Assembly: GCF_003265705.1 (NCBI RefSeq)
Contig: NW_020312828.1
Location: 52,931,518-52,995,517 of the forward strand
DNA from: Callorhinus ursinus
Lineage: Eukaryota; Chordata; Mammalia; Carnivora; Otariidae
Direction: 5' to 3'
DNA: 64,000 nucleotides
Part shown: piece by piece, positions 55,250 through 64,000 of the stretch
Position numbering within the stretch: the first letter of the stretch is position 1
How the letters are laid out: each line of letters begins with the position of its first letter
Notes under the pieces: generated by a model
Told to the model about the DNA's origin: nothing
Seen by the model: only the letters and a program-made list of their open reading frames with translations
Databases searched by the model: none
Translations under genes and position numbers: made by a program

Positions 55250-57030
55250 AAAAAGTTCTTAAAGTCTACTTGTTCTCCTTTATGTAGAGCTCAAATAATG
55301 ATTGCAGCGGCCTAGCTGAGAAGTTACTGGGGCCAGAGTAGCATCAAAGTAGAGAAAGATTTGCTGTGACCAGACTATGACCAAAGCTATGTGAAAATCA
55401 GTCCAGAAAGCATCCTAAATATAAGATCTAGAAAACATGTACATTATCTTGAGATAACCTCAACATGACCAAGCAGACTCCTAGACAGAAGCTAAGTTTT
55501 CTTTTCTTCAGGTTTTGACTGAAATTACCAACTTTTCCCCATAAAGGTTGTTTTGCTTCCTCCACCCCCCACCATAACACATACCATTTTACATTAAATA
55601 TTGAAACCTATTGAAAATTCCCTCCAGGCAACCACGTCTTCCACCCACATCTTCCCCATTTCTCAATGGGGCGGGGGGGGGGGGGGGCGCGGAGGAAGAA
55701 GCTGGGGACAAGAAGATTGGATCCTTCTCCAAACAAACAATGGAGACAAAGACCAAATGCATATCTAGCAGTGGAAGGGAACTTTAGAAATCTGGAGAGC
55801 TTTTCTGAATTATATGGTTATCTTCAAATATACTGTGGCTTGTAGCTGCTTCTTCGAAAAGTAAGGGACCAGACGAGTACAAGTCAAAGATTTGGTGACA
55901 CTTCCTAGTGAGTTTCAACTCACTTTGTGTTTTCTTGCTGTTTCATCTCACTTTTGAGTATAAATTAGACCACAAACAATTAGTCGTTTCCCCATCAACA
56001 GCCCAAGCTTCCAGTGAGCCCTGGTTTTCTCCTGCAGTTCTGCCACACTTAAGATTCCTAGACTCAGAACCCGAGCTCCCCCCTCAGACTGTTGGTTTCA
56101 GTTTCTCTGGATTGGAGCCCAGGCCCCCAGGTCATTAAATGCTCCCCAGGTAAGTCTCACCATTTTCAGATTTCAGAACCACAAAGTCTATCCATGTGCT
56201 CGCTAGCGTAAACATTTTTCTTGATACTGTTAAATATATTAGGAAGACAGAGACAAAGGCATCCTGTGAATCTGTGCATACCGTCCTCCGAGCATTAAAA
56301 AGCATCTTTAATTCGTATTAAAATCCAAAATTTTTATTAAAAAAAGAAACAAACACAACACAGCTTGGTACAATTAGCCTTCCCTTCATACCAAGTAAAC
56401 CACCACTGGAGCTGTGCTGTCCTCACAGATAGTACCGCATACAAGACAAATTCACCTCCTAGTATGAAAATGTGCTAAAATCTACAGCGAGAGAGATGTT
56501 CTGTCCTCTCTGTAAAAGTCCGACTATATATCAAGATGTGGCTCCTAGGACCTTCTCCTCTGCACACGGCAGTAGAGCCCGGGGCACAGCCTCTGGACCT
56601 GTTGTAACAGGGCTCTTTATGTTTGGCTGGATTCACCAGTTTATTCTACCAATTTGCGTGTCCCCCAGACAAGACCATGTGTTCACTTTTCAATTACCAG
56701 TATCTAGTACTTGATAAAATTCTTTGCTCTGTGTCTACTTGGGTATCAGATAATCATCTCTCTTCTTGAGGGGCTTCATTCAGCTGATGAGCCCACTGGT
56801 GTACATGACAACAAAAGAAACAGGAGACTAGATTCTGTAACTTTCTGGGACCTTTCCCTTTATTCTTTCACTAGGTCTCCTACTTTAAGAGTTTCTAAAT
56901 TTTTTTAACAGTTTCTAGATCTTCATGTATTAAAATCATAGCACTTTAACAATCTGGCAAGTAAAGTAAAAACTAAGTTCTAGTATCTCCTCTTGTAGCA
57001 ATTCCTCACTGCTTAATAGTAATAATTGTT
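55250..57030. other. About 1.8 kb of mostly unique intron, with a poly(G) run
   Basis: GGGG, C, then 15 G at 55668-55687 followed by CGCGG. The remainder is not recognised; frames at 55908-56138, 56472-56714 and 56711-56908 have no domain. Confidence 0.45.
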
Positions 57031-57034
57031 TGCA

Positions 57035-57252
57035 TTTGAGAATGTACTATATGCCATACTGTTTCATATGCTTTTCATGTGTTCACTCATTTAATATTTA
57101 TGAAAACATTATGAGGTACCGTTATTCCAATTATACCAAGGGTAAAAGTGAAGCACAGAGAGGTAACTACCTTATCCAACATCATTCAGCTCCTAAGTGA
57201 CAAAGCCTGGATTCAAACTCAGGCAGTCTGACTTTAGTGCTTAGGACAAAAG
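57035..57252 (-). mobile_element. MIR SINE, antisense, near full length
   Basis: ATTTAATATTTATGAAAACATTATGAGGTACC, AAGTGAAGCACAGAGAGGTAACTACC, TCAGCTCCTAAGTGACAAAGCCTGGATTCAAACTCAGGCAGTCTGACTTTAGTGCTTA is the MIR reverse strand. Confidence 0.92.
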
Positions 57253-57254
57253 AA

Positions 57255-57945
57255 TGCTTCATAGGTGTTTTTCTTGGGCTTAAGAGGGGGAAAAATGTTT
57301 GAAAGATGGTTTATCATAGGGTTCCCTTCAAAAGGAGAACAAAGAACTGGACAATGTAGAGGCACTGAACTCATCCATCCAGCCTCCACTGGGCTGGCCC
57401 GGCCCCTCCCCTCAACCCCAAGAGTGTCCCAGGGCCCTACTGAGCTGCCAAGCACATCTACCTTTACTCACTGTTGGTCAGATATGAAATAGTAGAAATA
57501 AGGGATTAATCAAGAATAATACTGAGTGTCTGTTGCTGGAAGGCTCTGAAGAATAGAAAAATAGAAGTCATGATTGTAGTCCTTAAAAAGGATCCAGTTA
57601 GAAGGGCTGTATGAACAGGCAGTAAAACACCTACACTAAGAGGCAGAGTAAGTGTTAGAAAATATACATATTAAAATTTCCTGCTTTAATCCATTAACTT
57701 TTCAACTTGTGTGATCACTGAAGGCATCTGATTTGCATCCTGTGGGCTAGATTTCAAATGGAAGGAAGATAAGTAGAAAAGGCATTTTAGAAGGGAGGAA
57801 ACAAAACAAAACCTTACATAAGCAAATGCTTTGGAACCATAAATGCTGTTCAGTTGGAGCAAAGAGTAAACACTTGATGGTCTCAGACGGCTGTAGAGGC
57901 AGGTTCAGTCCAGATCAAACAGTGCATGAAATATCACACTAAGAA
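57255..57945. other. Unique intron with nothing recognised
   Basis: No repeat family or exon supported. Confidence 0.4.
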
Positions 57946-57949
57946 AATT

Positions 57950-58480
57950 AGTCTCCAGGCATCAAGTTCCTAAAATCTGAGCAACAGAATGACAGGACCA
58001 AAGAGTAACAATAGGAAGACTAATCTGGCTTGAAGTGTAAAACTAATGGAAAGAGGAGGGCAATAAACAGAGAAAAATCACTTAAGAGACTTTTGCAATT
58101 ATCATGACTAAAATATTGATCTGGGCCAGAGCACTGGCAAGGAGAAATTCAACAAAGTGTGGATTTGATTATGAACCAAAAACTAACAAGTGTTGATAAT
58201 ACAGAGTGTAGGGATCTGAAAGAGACAGTATTTTAAGATGTAGTCAGAATTTCCAACCTGGGGAAGAGAATTGAGGTATCACTAAAATCAACATTGAGCA
58301 AGATGACAGTGTGGTGTTGTGGGTCCCACTTGTTTAGCTCTGGCTGGGGGAGATCCTAGAGAGTATTCACTTTTAGGACAAGTTGGCCAAGAAAGTGGAG
58401 AGCTCTCCAGCATACAAATGAAAATACCGGACTTGTCGGAGAGATGTTAAAGTTATCAAACAATTTTGGAACGCCCCAAA
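57950..58480 (-). mobile_element. L2-type LINE, antisense
   Basis: TAATCTGGCTTGAAGTGTAAAAC, GAGACTTTTGCAATTATCATGAC and GATCTGGGCCAGAGCACTGG follow the reverse strand of the same L2-type body seen in sense at 7.7, 12 and 42.7 kb. Confidence 0.5.
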
Positions 58481-59254
58481 GTACAAACTGAAATCAGGTT
58501 TCTTTGCAACACTTTAGAAGACATTAAAGAATGAAGGCACAGCAAAAAAGAATTCTATGGGGACATAATTTTCCCCAAAAAATTGGACAATGAAAGGAAT
58601 GGCAAGAGCAAAATTTTATTTTAAGGGTTGCAAAGTCAAAGGATGTTTTTATCTTCTATGTAATACTGAAGATACCTAAAAACTTTTCAAAGTCAGAGGG
58701 GGCAGTGCCAAGGAATAAGAGGCAGAAGATAAAAATGAAACAGATCACATCCGAGCAAAAAGCCTAGGAGAGGAGACCAAAAGTACAAGTAGGAACAACA
58801 GGCTTCATTTCACGTGAACTAGGAGAAAATTAATTTAAAAGAATAGGTGACTAAACAGACACATGAAAAAGTGCTCAACATCACTCGGTGTCAGGGAAAT
58901 CCAAATCAAAACCTCAATGAGATACCATCTCACACCAGTCAGAATGGCTAAAATTAACAAGTCAGGAAACGACAGATGTTGGCAGGGATGCAGAGAAAGG
59001 CGAACCCTCCTACACCGTTGGTGGGAATGCAAGCTGGTGCAGCCACGCTGGAAAACAGTATGGAGGTTCCTCAAAAAGTTGAAAATAGAGCTACCCTATG
59101 ACCCAGCAATTGCACTACTGGGTATTTACCCCAAAGATACAAATGTAGTGATCCAAAGGGGCACGTGCACCCCAACGTTTATAGCAGCAATGTCCATAAT
59201 AGCCAAACTATGGAAAGAGCCTAGATGTCCATCAACAAATGTATAAAGGAGATC

Positions 59255-59305
59255 TGATATATATTATATATCACATAAATATAATATATATGTGATATAT
59301 ATACA
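59255..59305. repeat. AT-rich palindromic simple sequence
   Basis: TATATATCACAT and ATGTGATATATA occur as an inverted pair inside the L1, so the stretch can fold on itself. Typical of a variable simple repeat at this point of L1 ORF2's end. Confidence 0.8.
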
Positions 59306-59359
59306 CATACACAATGTATTATGCAGCCATCAAAAAATGAAATCTTGCCATTTGCAACG

Positions 59360-59490
59360 ACGTGGATAGAACTAGAGGGTATTATGCTAAGCGAAATAAG
59401 TCACGTGGATGGAACTAGAGGGTATTATGCTAAGCAAGGGTATTACGACGTGGATGGAACTAGAGGGTATTAGGCTAAGCGAAATTGCCA
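59360..59490 (+). repeat. 43-45 bp tandem triplication inside L1
   Basis: Unit starts at 59360, 59403 and 59448, each beginning ACGTGGAT and containing GAACTAGAGGGTATTA and GCTAAGC. Other L1s here (for example near 60370) have one unit. Confidence 0.92.
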
Positions 59491-59819
59491 TCAGAGAAAG
59501 ACAAGTATCATATGATCTGATATAAGGAATTTGAGAAACAAGACAGAGGATCATAGGGGAAGGAAGGGAAAAATGAAACAAGACGAAACCAGAGAGGGAG
59601 ACAAACCATAAGAGACTCTTAATCTCAGGAAACAAACTGAGGGTTGCTGGAGTGGTGGGGGGTGGGAGGGATGGGGTGGCTGGGTGATGGACATGGGGGG
59701 AGGGTATGTGCTATGGTGAGCGCTGTGAATTGTGCAAGACTGATGAATCATAGACCTGTATCCCTGAACAAATACATTATATGTTTGAAAAAAAAAATAA
59801 AAGAATGGGTGACTAAAAC

Positions 59820-60150
59820 CAAGAAGTTTTTAAGTTGAGTAGGACATGGCAACAGGAAAGCACACGTGTGGTGAAAAAGAGAAAAGATTAGTGAGCACTA
59901 AGTGGACAGCTGTGTTCCTCTCGGTGAAGTAAGCGGCAAGGTTGTTATCTGAGGGCCAAGAGAGTATGGAATAAAGACCAAGACTGCAGAGAACCATTTG
60001 GAAGGTGTGGGAGGAGGATGCGATCGAGTCCAAAACCAATGATGAAAAGGATCTCCAAGACGTAGTAAATCCCACTTGTGGGCAACAGTACACCAAATAC
60101 CCCTTAGCAGTTTGAAATTTGCATCATAAAAGGTTGAAGGGGAAAGCAAT
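59820..60150. other. Unique spacer between two L1 insertions
   Basis: No repeat recognised. Confidence 0.4.
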
Positions 60151-60154
60151 AATA

Positions 60155-60276
60155 AAGACCTACACACCTGCACACCAATGTTCATAGCAGCCTTGTCCAC
60201 AATAGCCAAACTATGGAAAGAGTCCAGATGTCCATTGACAGATGAATGGATAAATATGTGGGTGTGTGTGTGTGTG

Positions 60277-60322
<46 letters not shown>

Positions 60323-60742
60323 TGGAATATTACTCAGCCATCAAAAAAATGAAATCTTGCCATTTGCAATGACGTGGATAGAACTAGAGGGAATTATGGT
60401 AAGTGAAATAAGTCAGAGAAAGACAATTATCATATGATCTCATCCATATGTGGAATCGAAGAAACAAAACAGAGGATCATAAGGAAAGAGAAGAAAAAAA
60501 ATAAAACAAAACAAAAATCAGAGAGGGAGACAAACCATGAGACTCTTAATCATAGGAAACAAACTGAGGGTTGCCAGAGGGGAGGGCGTGGGGGGGATGG
60601 GGTAATTGGGTGATGGGCATTAAGAAAGCACATGATGTAATGAGTCCTGGGTATTATAATATAGAACTGATGAATCACTGACCTCTACATCCGAAACTAA
60701 TACATTATACATTAATTAATTGAATTTACATTTTAAAAAAAA
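60155..60742 (+). mobile_element. L1 LINE 3' end
   Basis: Sense: ACCAATGTTCATAGCAGCC, AATAGCCAAACTATGGAAAG, a TG/CA repeat at 60260-60320, CAGCCATCAAAAAAATGAAATC, GAGGGTTGCCAGAGGGG, GGTAATTGGGTGATGGGCATTAAG, CATTATACATTAATTAATTG then (A)n. 5'-truncated. No clear target duplication was found. Confidence 0.93.
60260..60320. repeat. (TG)n(CA)n microsatellite
   Basis: TGTG tract, TATA centre and about 20 CA units. Probably length-polymorphic. Confidence 0.95.
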
Positions 60743-60774
60743 GATAAAAACCACAGCGTGGAAGATTTTTATGG

Positions 60775-61127
60775 AGCAAATGTGTCACCCCCCTCCAAAA
60801 TTCATATTGATACTCTAATCCCAATGTGACAGTATTCAGAGGTAGGGCCTTTGGGAGGTAATTAAGTCACAAGAATGAAACCCTTGTGAGTAGGATTGGT
60901 GCCCTTCTAAGAAGGGACCAGTGACCTGGCTAGCCTGCTCTCTACCATGTGAAGATACAAGGAAATGGTGGAAATGGCTGCCTGCAACATGGAAGAAGAT
61001 GCTCACTGAAAAGGAGCATGCTGGCACCCTGATCAGATTTCCAGCCTCCACAACTGAGAAATAAGTTTCTATTGCCTATAAGCCACCCTATGATATTCTG
61101 TTATAGCAGCCCAAACGGACTAAGATA
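60775..61127 (+). mobile_element. MLT1-type MaLR LTR
   Basis: CCAAAATTCATATTGATACTC, AGTATTCAGAGGTAGGGCCTTTGGGAGGTAATTAAGTC, TCTACCATGTGAAGATACAAG, AGATTTCCAGCCTCCACAACTGAGAAATAAGTTTCTATTG and TATTCTGTTATAGCAGCCCAAACGGACTAAGA are the MLT1 LTR in order. Solo LTR. Confidence 0.9.
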
Positions 61128-61129
61128 AG

Positions 61130-61830
61130 GTCTACCAATATGCTTACAAGGAAAAAAAAAAAAAAAAAGGCGGGACCTGTGGTTACGCAAAGGTCAAAGG
61201 AGGAGGTCAGTTAAGGGATAGTAAAGAAGGGCTGAGCCATATAATTGTATTCAAGAAGATACAAATTTTGAGAACTGAGAATGAGAAGGGTCTTTAGAGT
61301 CATTTCAATAACTGAAGAGAAAAGGTGACCAAAGACAAGTTCTCAAGGGTCACCAATATGCTACCTATGGGTGCTGAGTTGAGAGGAACCCTGTGGCCCA
61401 TTAGAGAAGCAGCTCGTGGAGGATGGTAAAGAAATGCCCTGAAGGTCCATGCAGGGTACCAACGTGTGGAAGGCAAAAGTGACTGTAGACCACAAAGGAG
61501 ATGGGCCAATAATGGTGATGAAAATAATGGCTAAGACAGAGCAAAGAGAAAGGAGAAGCAATCTTTCCTCTTCTAAGGAAATCTGGAGAAATGAAGGGAG
61601 GGGGACTTCACGAGAAGACTCCAGAAAAGAGGCATTATGGCCTGCAACCCAGATTTCATGACAGCTCAGTACCGGTGCTCCTTAAATGTGGGATTAATGA
61701 ATGGCAAGCAGATGGAAAAAGTCATTGTACAGAAATAGGAGCGACTTTGCCATTAACATTGCTTTCTTCTGACACCTAGGGAATGGAAGTGACAAAGTGG
61801 GAAACCTGTGGAAGTAAGGAGCAGTGTTCT
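61130..61830. other. Unique intron with nothing recognised
   Basis: Purine-rich sequence with a poly(A) run (61151-61168). Frames in both orientations (61300-61561 and 61449-61779) show no domain. Confidence 0.45.
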
Positions 61831-61831
61831 T

Positions 61832-62058
61832 AAAGAGAATTAGTCATGGGGCGCCTGGGTGGCTCAGTCGTTAAACATCTGCATTCTGCTTGGGTCATGG
61901 TCCTGGGGTCCTGGGATGAGCCCCACATCGGGCTCCCTGTTCCATCGGAGGCCTGCTTCTCCCTCTCCCACTCCCCCTGCTTGTGTTCCCTTCTCGCTGT
62001 GTCTGTCAAATAAATAAAATCTTAAAAAAATAAAAAATAAAATAAAGAGGATTAGTCA
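61832..62058 (+). mobile_element. Carnivore tRNA-Lys SINE with 15-bp TSD
   Basis: Body 61847-62043: GGGGCGCCTGGGTGGCTCAG, CCTGGGGTCCTGGGATGAGC, CTCCCCCTGCTTGTGTTCCC, AAATAAATAAAATCTTAAAA. AAAGAGAATTAGTCA (61832-61846) and AAAGAGGATTAGTCA (62044-62058) differ at one base. Confidence 0.97.
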
Positions 62059-62149
62059 GCGCAGGGTAAGCTCTGCGTCCCGGGCAACAGTGATGGGTAA
62101 CAGATGAGGGAAGGACCGGCAGCCTGGGAAGCAGAACAAAACCAGGCAG

Positions 62150-62345
62150 TTGGGGGATCAAGGGCTTTGCTCGGAGTCAGGCCCAGCTCTAGATCCTGGT
62201 CCCATCACATGCTAGCTCTGAGAACTTCTGGCCTCACCCCTTCGCGCCCTTAAACTGCTGCCTGCGAGGTTCCAAATCCATAGCAAGTGGCGGCTGCAAG
62301 GAGCAAGTGAAATACTGAATACCCGTCAAGCACGGGGCTGGGACA
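62150..62345 (+). mobile_element. MIR SINE, degenerate
   Basis: GGGCTTTGCTCGGAGTCAGGCCCAG, TAGATCCTGGTCCCATCACATGCTAGCTC and GGCCTCACCCCTTCGC sit where the MIR head and core would be. Diverged. Confidence 0.45.
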
Positions 62346-62349
62346 TACT

Positions 62350-63295
62350 AAGTATATACAAACTACAACAAAAATAAACTGTAGCTAGCATGACTAGGAG
62401 GGAGGAGGCACGGAGGTGGCTCAGACAGAGGCTTTGGAAAGTGGAGGCGGCGGGGGATGCCAGTGGGGGAGGGAGAGGAAGACAGGAACGACTGTACAAC
62501 AGCAAACACCTTGATCAACGGGACCTCCAAACCTTAAGAATCAGTGTAGTCGATTTGTCGATTTGTCGTGGGAGGTTTGTTTTGATTAAAATGCTTGCTC
62601 TATTTACATGTAATGGTAATGCTCTGTCACTCTAAAATCCTGTCAAAGCCTCCGAGAGGCAGGGGCTGGGCTGGTTGGTAGAGAGTGGTTTAAACCTCCA
62701 CTGTGGTTTTTCTTGCTCTGACAACCTAAGGATCTTGTTTCATTGCCTTGTTTCTCCAATGCTGGCAAACAAGTCGTAATATTTTGTTCCTAATAAGGAA
62801 CAAAACAAATGGGTTTCTAAAGCTCTTTCTAAAACATTACATTGCTCTTTTTGCTAAAGGACTACAGGGGAATGGTAATTTTAGTTTGGTGAGAATTCTT
62901 ACTAATATACTTTGGGGTGGGCGTGGGGGGGGACTAGTATCTTGGTAAAAAACCAAACAGTCTTAGCACCTCTCGCCCTGCAGCATGCCAACATTCTCTC
63001 AACCCACATTTAATATGGAAGAAAATTAAAGAGATAACCATGACAACTTGGCTGAAGTCATTGTGACAGCCAGTCACAAAGCGGAGGAATGTGAAAGCTG
63101 GGGCGTGATCAGGGCTGTCCGTGCAGGGGTGAGGAGAGGGGGTCTCTGCACAACGAGCCAGCACCAGAGAAAAGGAAATGAAAGAGCCACTTGAACGAAA
63201 CGTTGTTAGGACCAAGAATTTAAGGGATGTTACATGGATAAAACCCCATTTGAATCGTTATCAATAGCAACTTGAGAGAAAAGAAAGGCTCCATT
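62350..63295. other. Unique intron with nothing recognised
   Basis: Includes a duplicated GTCGATTTGTCGATTTGTCG (about 62548-62568) and a G-rich run near 62913-62935. The frames at 62390-62635 and 62934-63215 have no domain. Confidence 0.4.
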
Positions 63296-63305
63296 CCCCC
63301 CTTCT

Positions 63306-63333
63306 CACACACACACACACACACACACACACA
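63306..63333. repeat. (CA)n microsatellite
   Basis: About 14 CA dinucleotides. Confidence 0.92.
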
Positions 63334-63523
63334 ATTTTTTAAACACAAATTAAACACAGAAGTTTCTCTCGATTACAAAGCCCATGTATTAGACCCCTGG
63401 ATTCAAAATACGAATGCTCTCAGAATATTCACTCCTTTTTTTCCTTTATTATGGATATGGAACCATACATTCAAGCTTATGAAGTAGGTTTCATTCATAT
63501 TTGCAAATACTGAAACTTACAAA

Positions 63524-63733
63524 TATTAACACTTATTCCTGGGACGCCTGGGTGGCTCAGTCAGTTATGTGTCTGCCTTCGGCTCAGGTCATGATCCCAG
63601 GGTCCTGGGATTGAGCCCTGCATCGGGCTCCCTGCTCCGCGGGAAGCCTGCTTCTCCCTCTGCCTCAAATAAAATAAAATCTTTAGAAAAACAAAACAAA
63701 CAAAAAAACCCCCAAGTATTAACACTTATTCCT
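63524..63733 (+). mobile_element. Carnivore tRNA-Lys SINE with perfect 17-bp TSD
   Basis: Body 63541-63716: GGACGCCTGGGTGGCTCAGTC, GGCTCAGGTCATGATCCCAG, CTCCGCGGGAAGCCTGCTTC and a short AAATAAAATAAAATC tail. TATTAACACTTATTCCT is identical at 63524-63540 and 63717-63733. The TC-rich tail region is shorter than in the other copies. Confidence 0.97.
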
Positions 63734-63734
63734 T

Positions 63735-64000
63735 AGGGGAAGAGTCATGAAGTATGGGGGAAGAAATGTCTGTTCCACACGTAGCTGCCACACAAGCTTA
63801 GCTCAAGTATATTCAATACCTTTTCTAGACATTAAAAGGATAGCCATCTTGTCTCTGTAGGTTACACTGATATATACATCTTAAATGGTAAAAGATTTTT
63901 TTCCCTACATCTACCTAAGTGAGTTGCAGGGGAAAATATGTGAACAATTTGCTAACTGCTTACCCTATTCAGATTGCCATAGATTCGGAACCCCATATAT
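63735..64000. other. Intronic sequence to the right edge
   Basis: Unique-looking. No exon of RSPO2 is present here. Confidence 0.45.

Larger units (their letters stand above)
58837..59817 (+). mobile_element. L1 LINE 3' part with 19-bp TSD
   Basis: L1 body 58856-59798: ORF2 C-terminus ([52 protein letters not shown]), an AT palindromic simple repeat (59255-59305), a 43-45-bp triplication (59360-59490), then the 3' UTR and AAATACATTATATGTTTG(A)n. AAAAGAATAGGTGACTAAA at 58837-58855 recurs at 59799-59817 with one change. 5'-truncated. Confidence 0.95.
13906..64000 (-). other. RSPO2: RSPO2 intron upstream of the Fu1 exon (partial)
   Basis: In gene direction this is the intron between the signal-peptide exon and the Fu1 exon. 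It runs beyond the right edge, so at least 50 kb lies here. I looked on the minus strand for the signal-peptide exon (protein start MQFRLFSFAL in human) and did not see it. The content is repeats listed separately, plus unique sequence. Enhancers are plausible in a developmental gene intron but cannot be recognised from one sequence. Confidence 0.85.

Noticed and set aside
59898..60317. 139-codon minus-strand frame
   Set aside because: Its N-terminus is a translated CA/TG microsatellite, and the rest is antisense of L1 and spacer.
1..64000. CRISPR array, bacterial operon or phage element
   Set aside because: No regularly spaced direct repeats or prokaryotic signals; the tandem repeats are microsatellites and the window is clearly mammalian.

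Overview
This window is intronic mammalian DNA from a carnivore. At least sixteen copies of the carnivore tRNA-Lys-derived SINE (the GGCGCCTGGGTGGCTCAGT head, A/B boxes, TC-rich then AATAAA-rich tail) lie in both orientations. Several L1 3' ends carry the polypurine 3' UTR ('AAACTGAGGGTT', 'AGCCTGGTGATGGG') that I associate with carnivore L1s. The SINE and L1 variants look arctoid (bear, mustelid or pinniped) rather than dog or cat, but that is a judgement from memory. There are no prokaryotic features, CRISPR arrays or operons. The long open frames are chance ORFs, L1 remnants or exon shadows. The one protein-coding element I can support is a single 189-bp exon of RSPO2 (R-spondin 2), on the minus strand at 13717-13905. 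It encodes the first furin-like repeat (Fu1), the part that contacts the ZNRF3/RNF43 ubiquitin ligases. It has a clean acceptor and donor, an intact frame and all eight Fu1 cysteines. Because the gene runs right to left, 1-13716 is the intron after this exon and 13906-64000 is part of the large upstream intron. I searched by eye for the signal-peptide exon and the Fu2 exon and did not find them. Layout: 1-13.7 kb is old intron with a hAT-like fragment, L2/MIR/MER pieces, old L1 3' ends and one SINE with perfect target-site duplications. 14-17.3 kb is an ancient L1 split by an LTR-like repeat, then a younger antisense L1 end. 17.6-18 kb is a tandem SINE pair. 18-27.5 kb is mostly unique sequence, with a truncated L1 at 21.3-21.8 kb that may carry a 3' transduction. 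27.5-29 kb has three SINEs. 29.3-35.6 kb is a rearranged L1 cluster whose 3' half is inverted together with about 60 bp of flank. 36-43.5 kb mixes a solo ERV-type LTR, L1 and L2 pieces and nested SINEs. 43.5-53 kb is mostly unique with old L1/L2/MIR and an 85-bp dispersed duplication. 53.7-64 kb has SINEs, two recent L1 3' ends, an MLT1-type LTR and a (CA)n tract near the right edge. I found no previously undescribed functional system. The most useful observations are the RSPO2 anchor, the rearranged L1 cluster, the dispersed duplication, unusual L1-mediated insertion products, and four SINE insertions young enough to be presence/absence markers.
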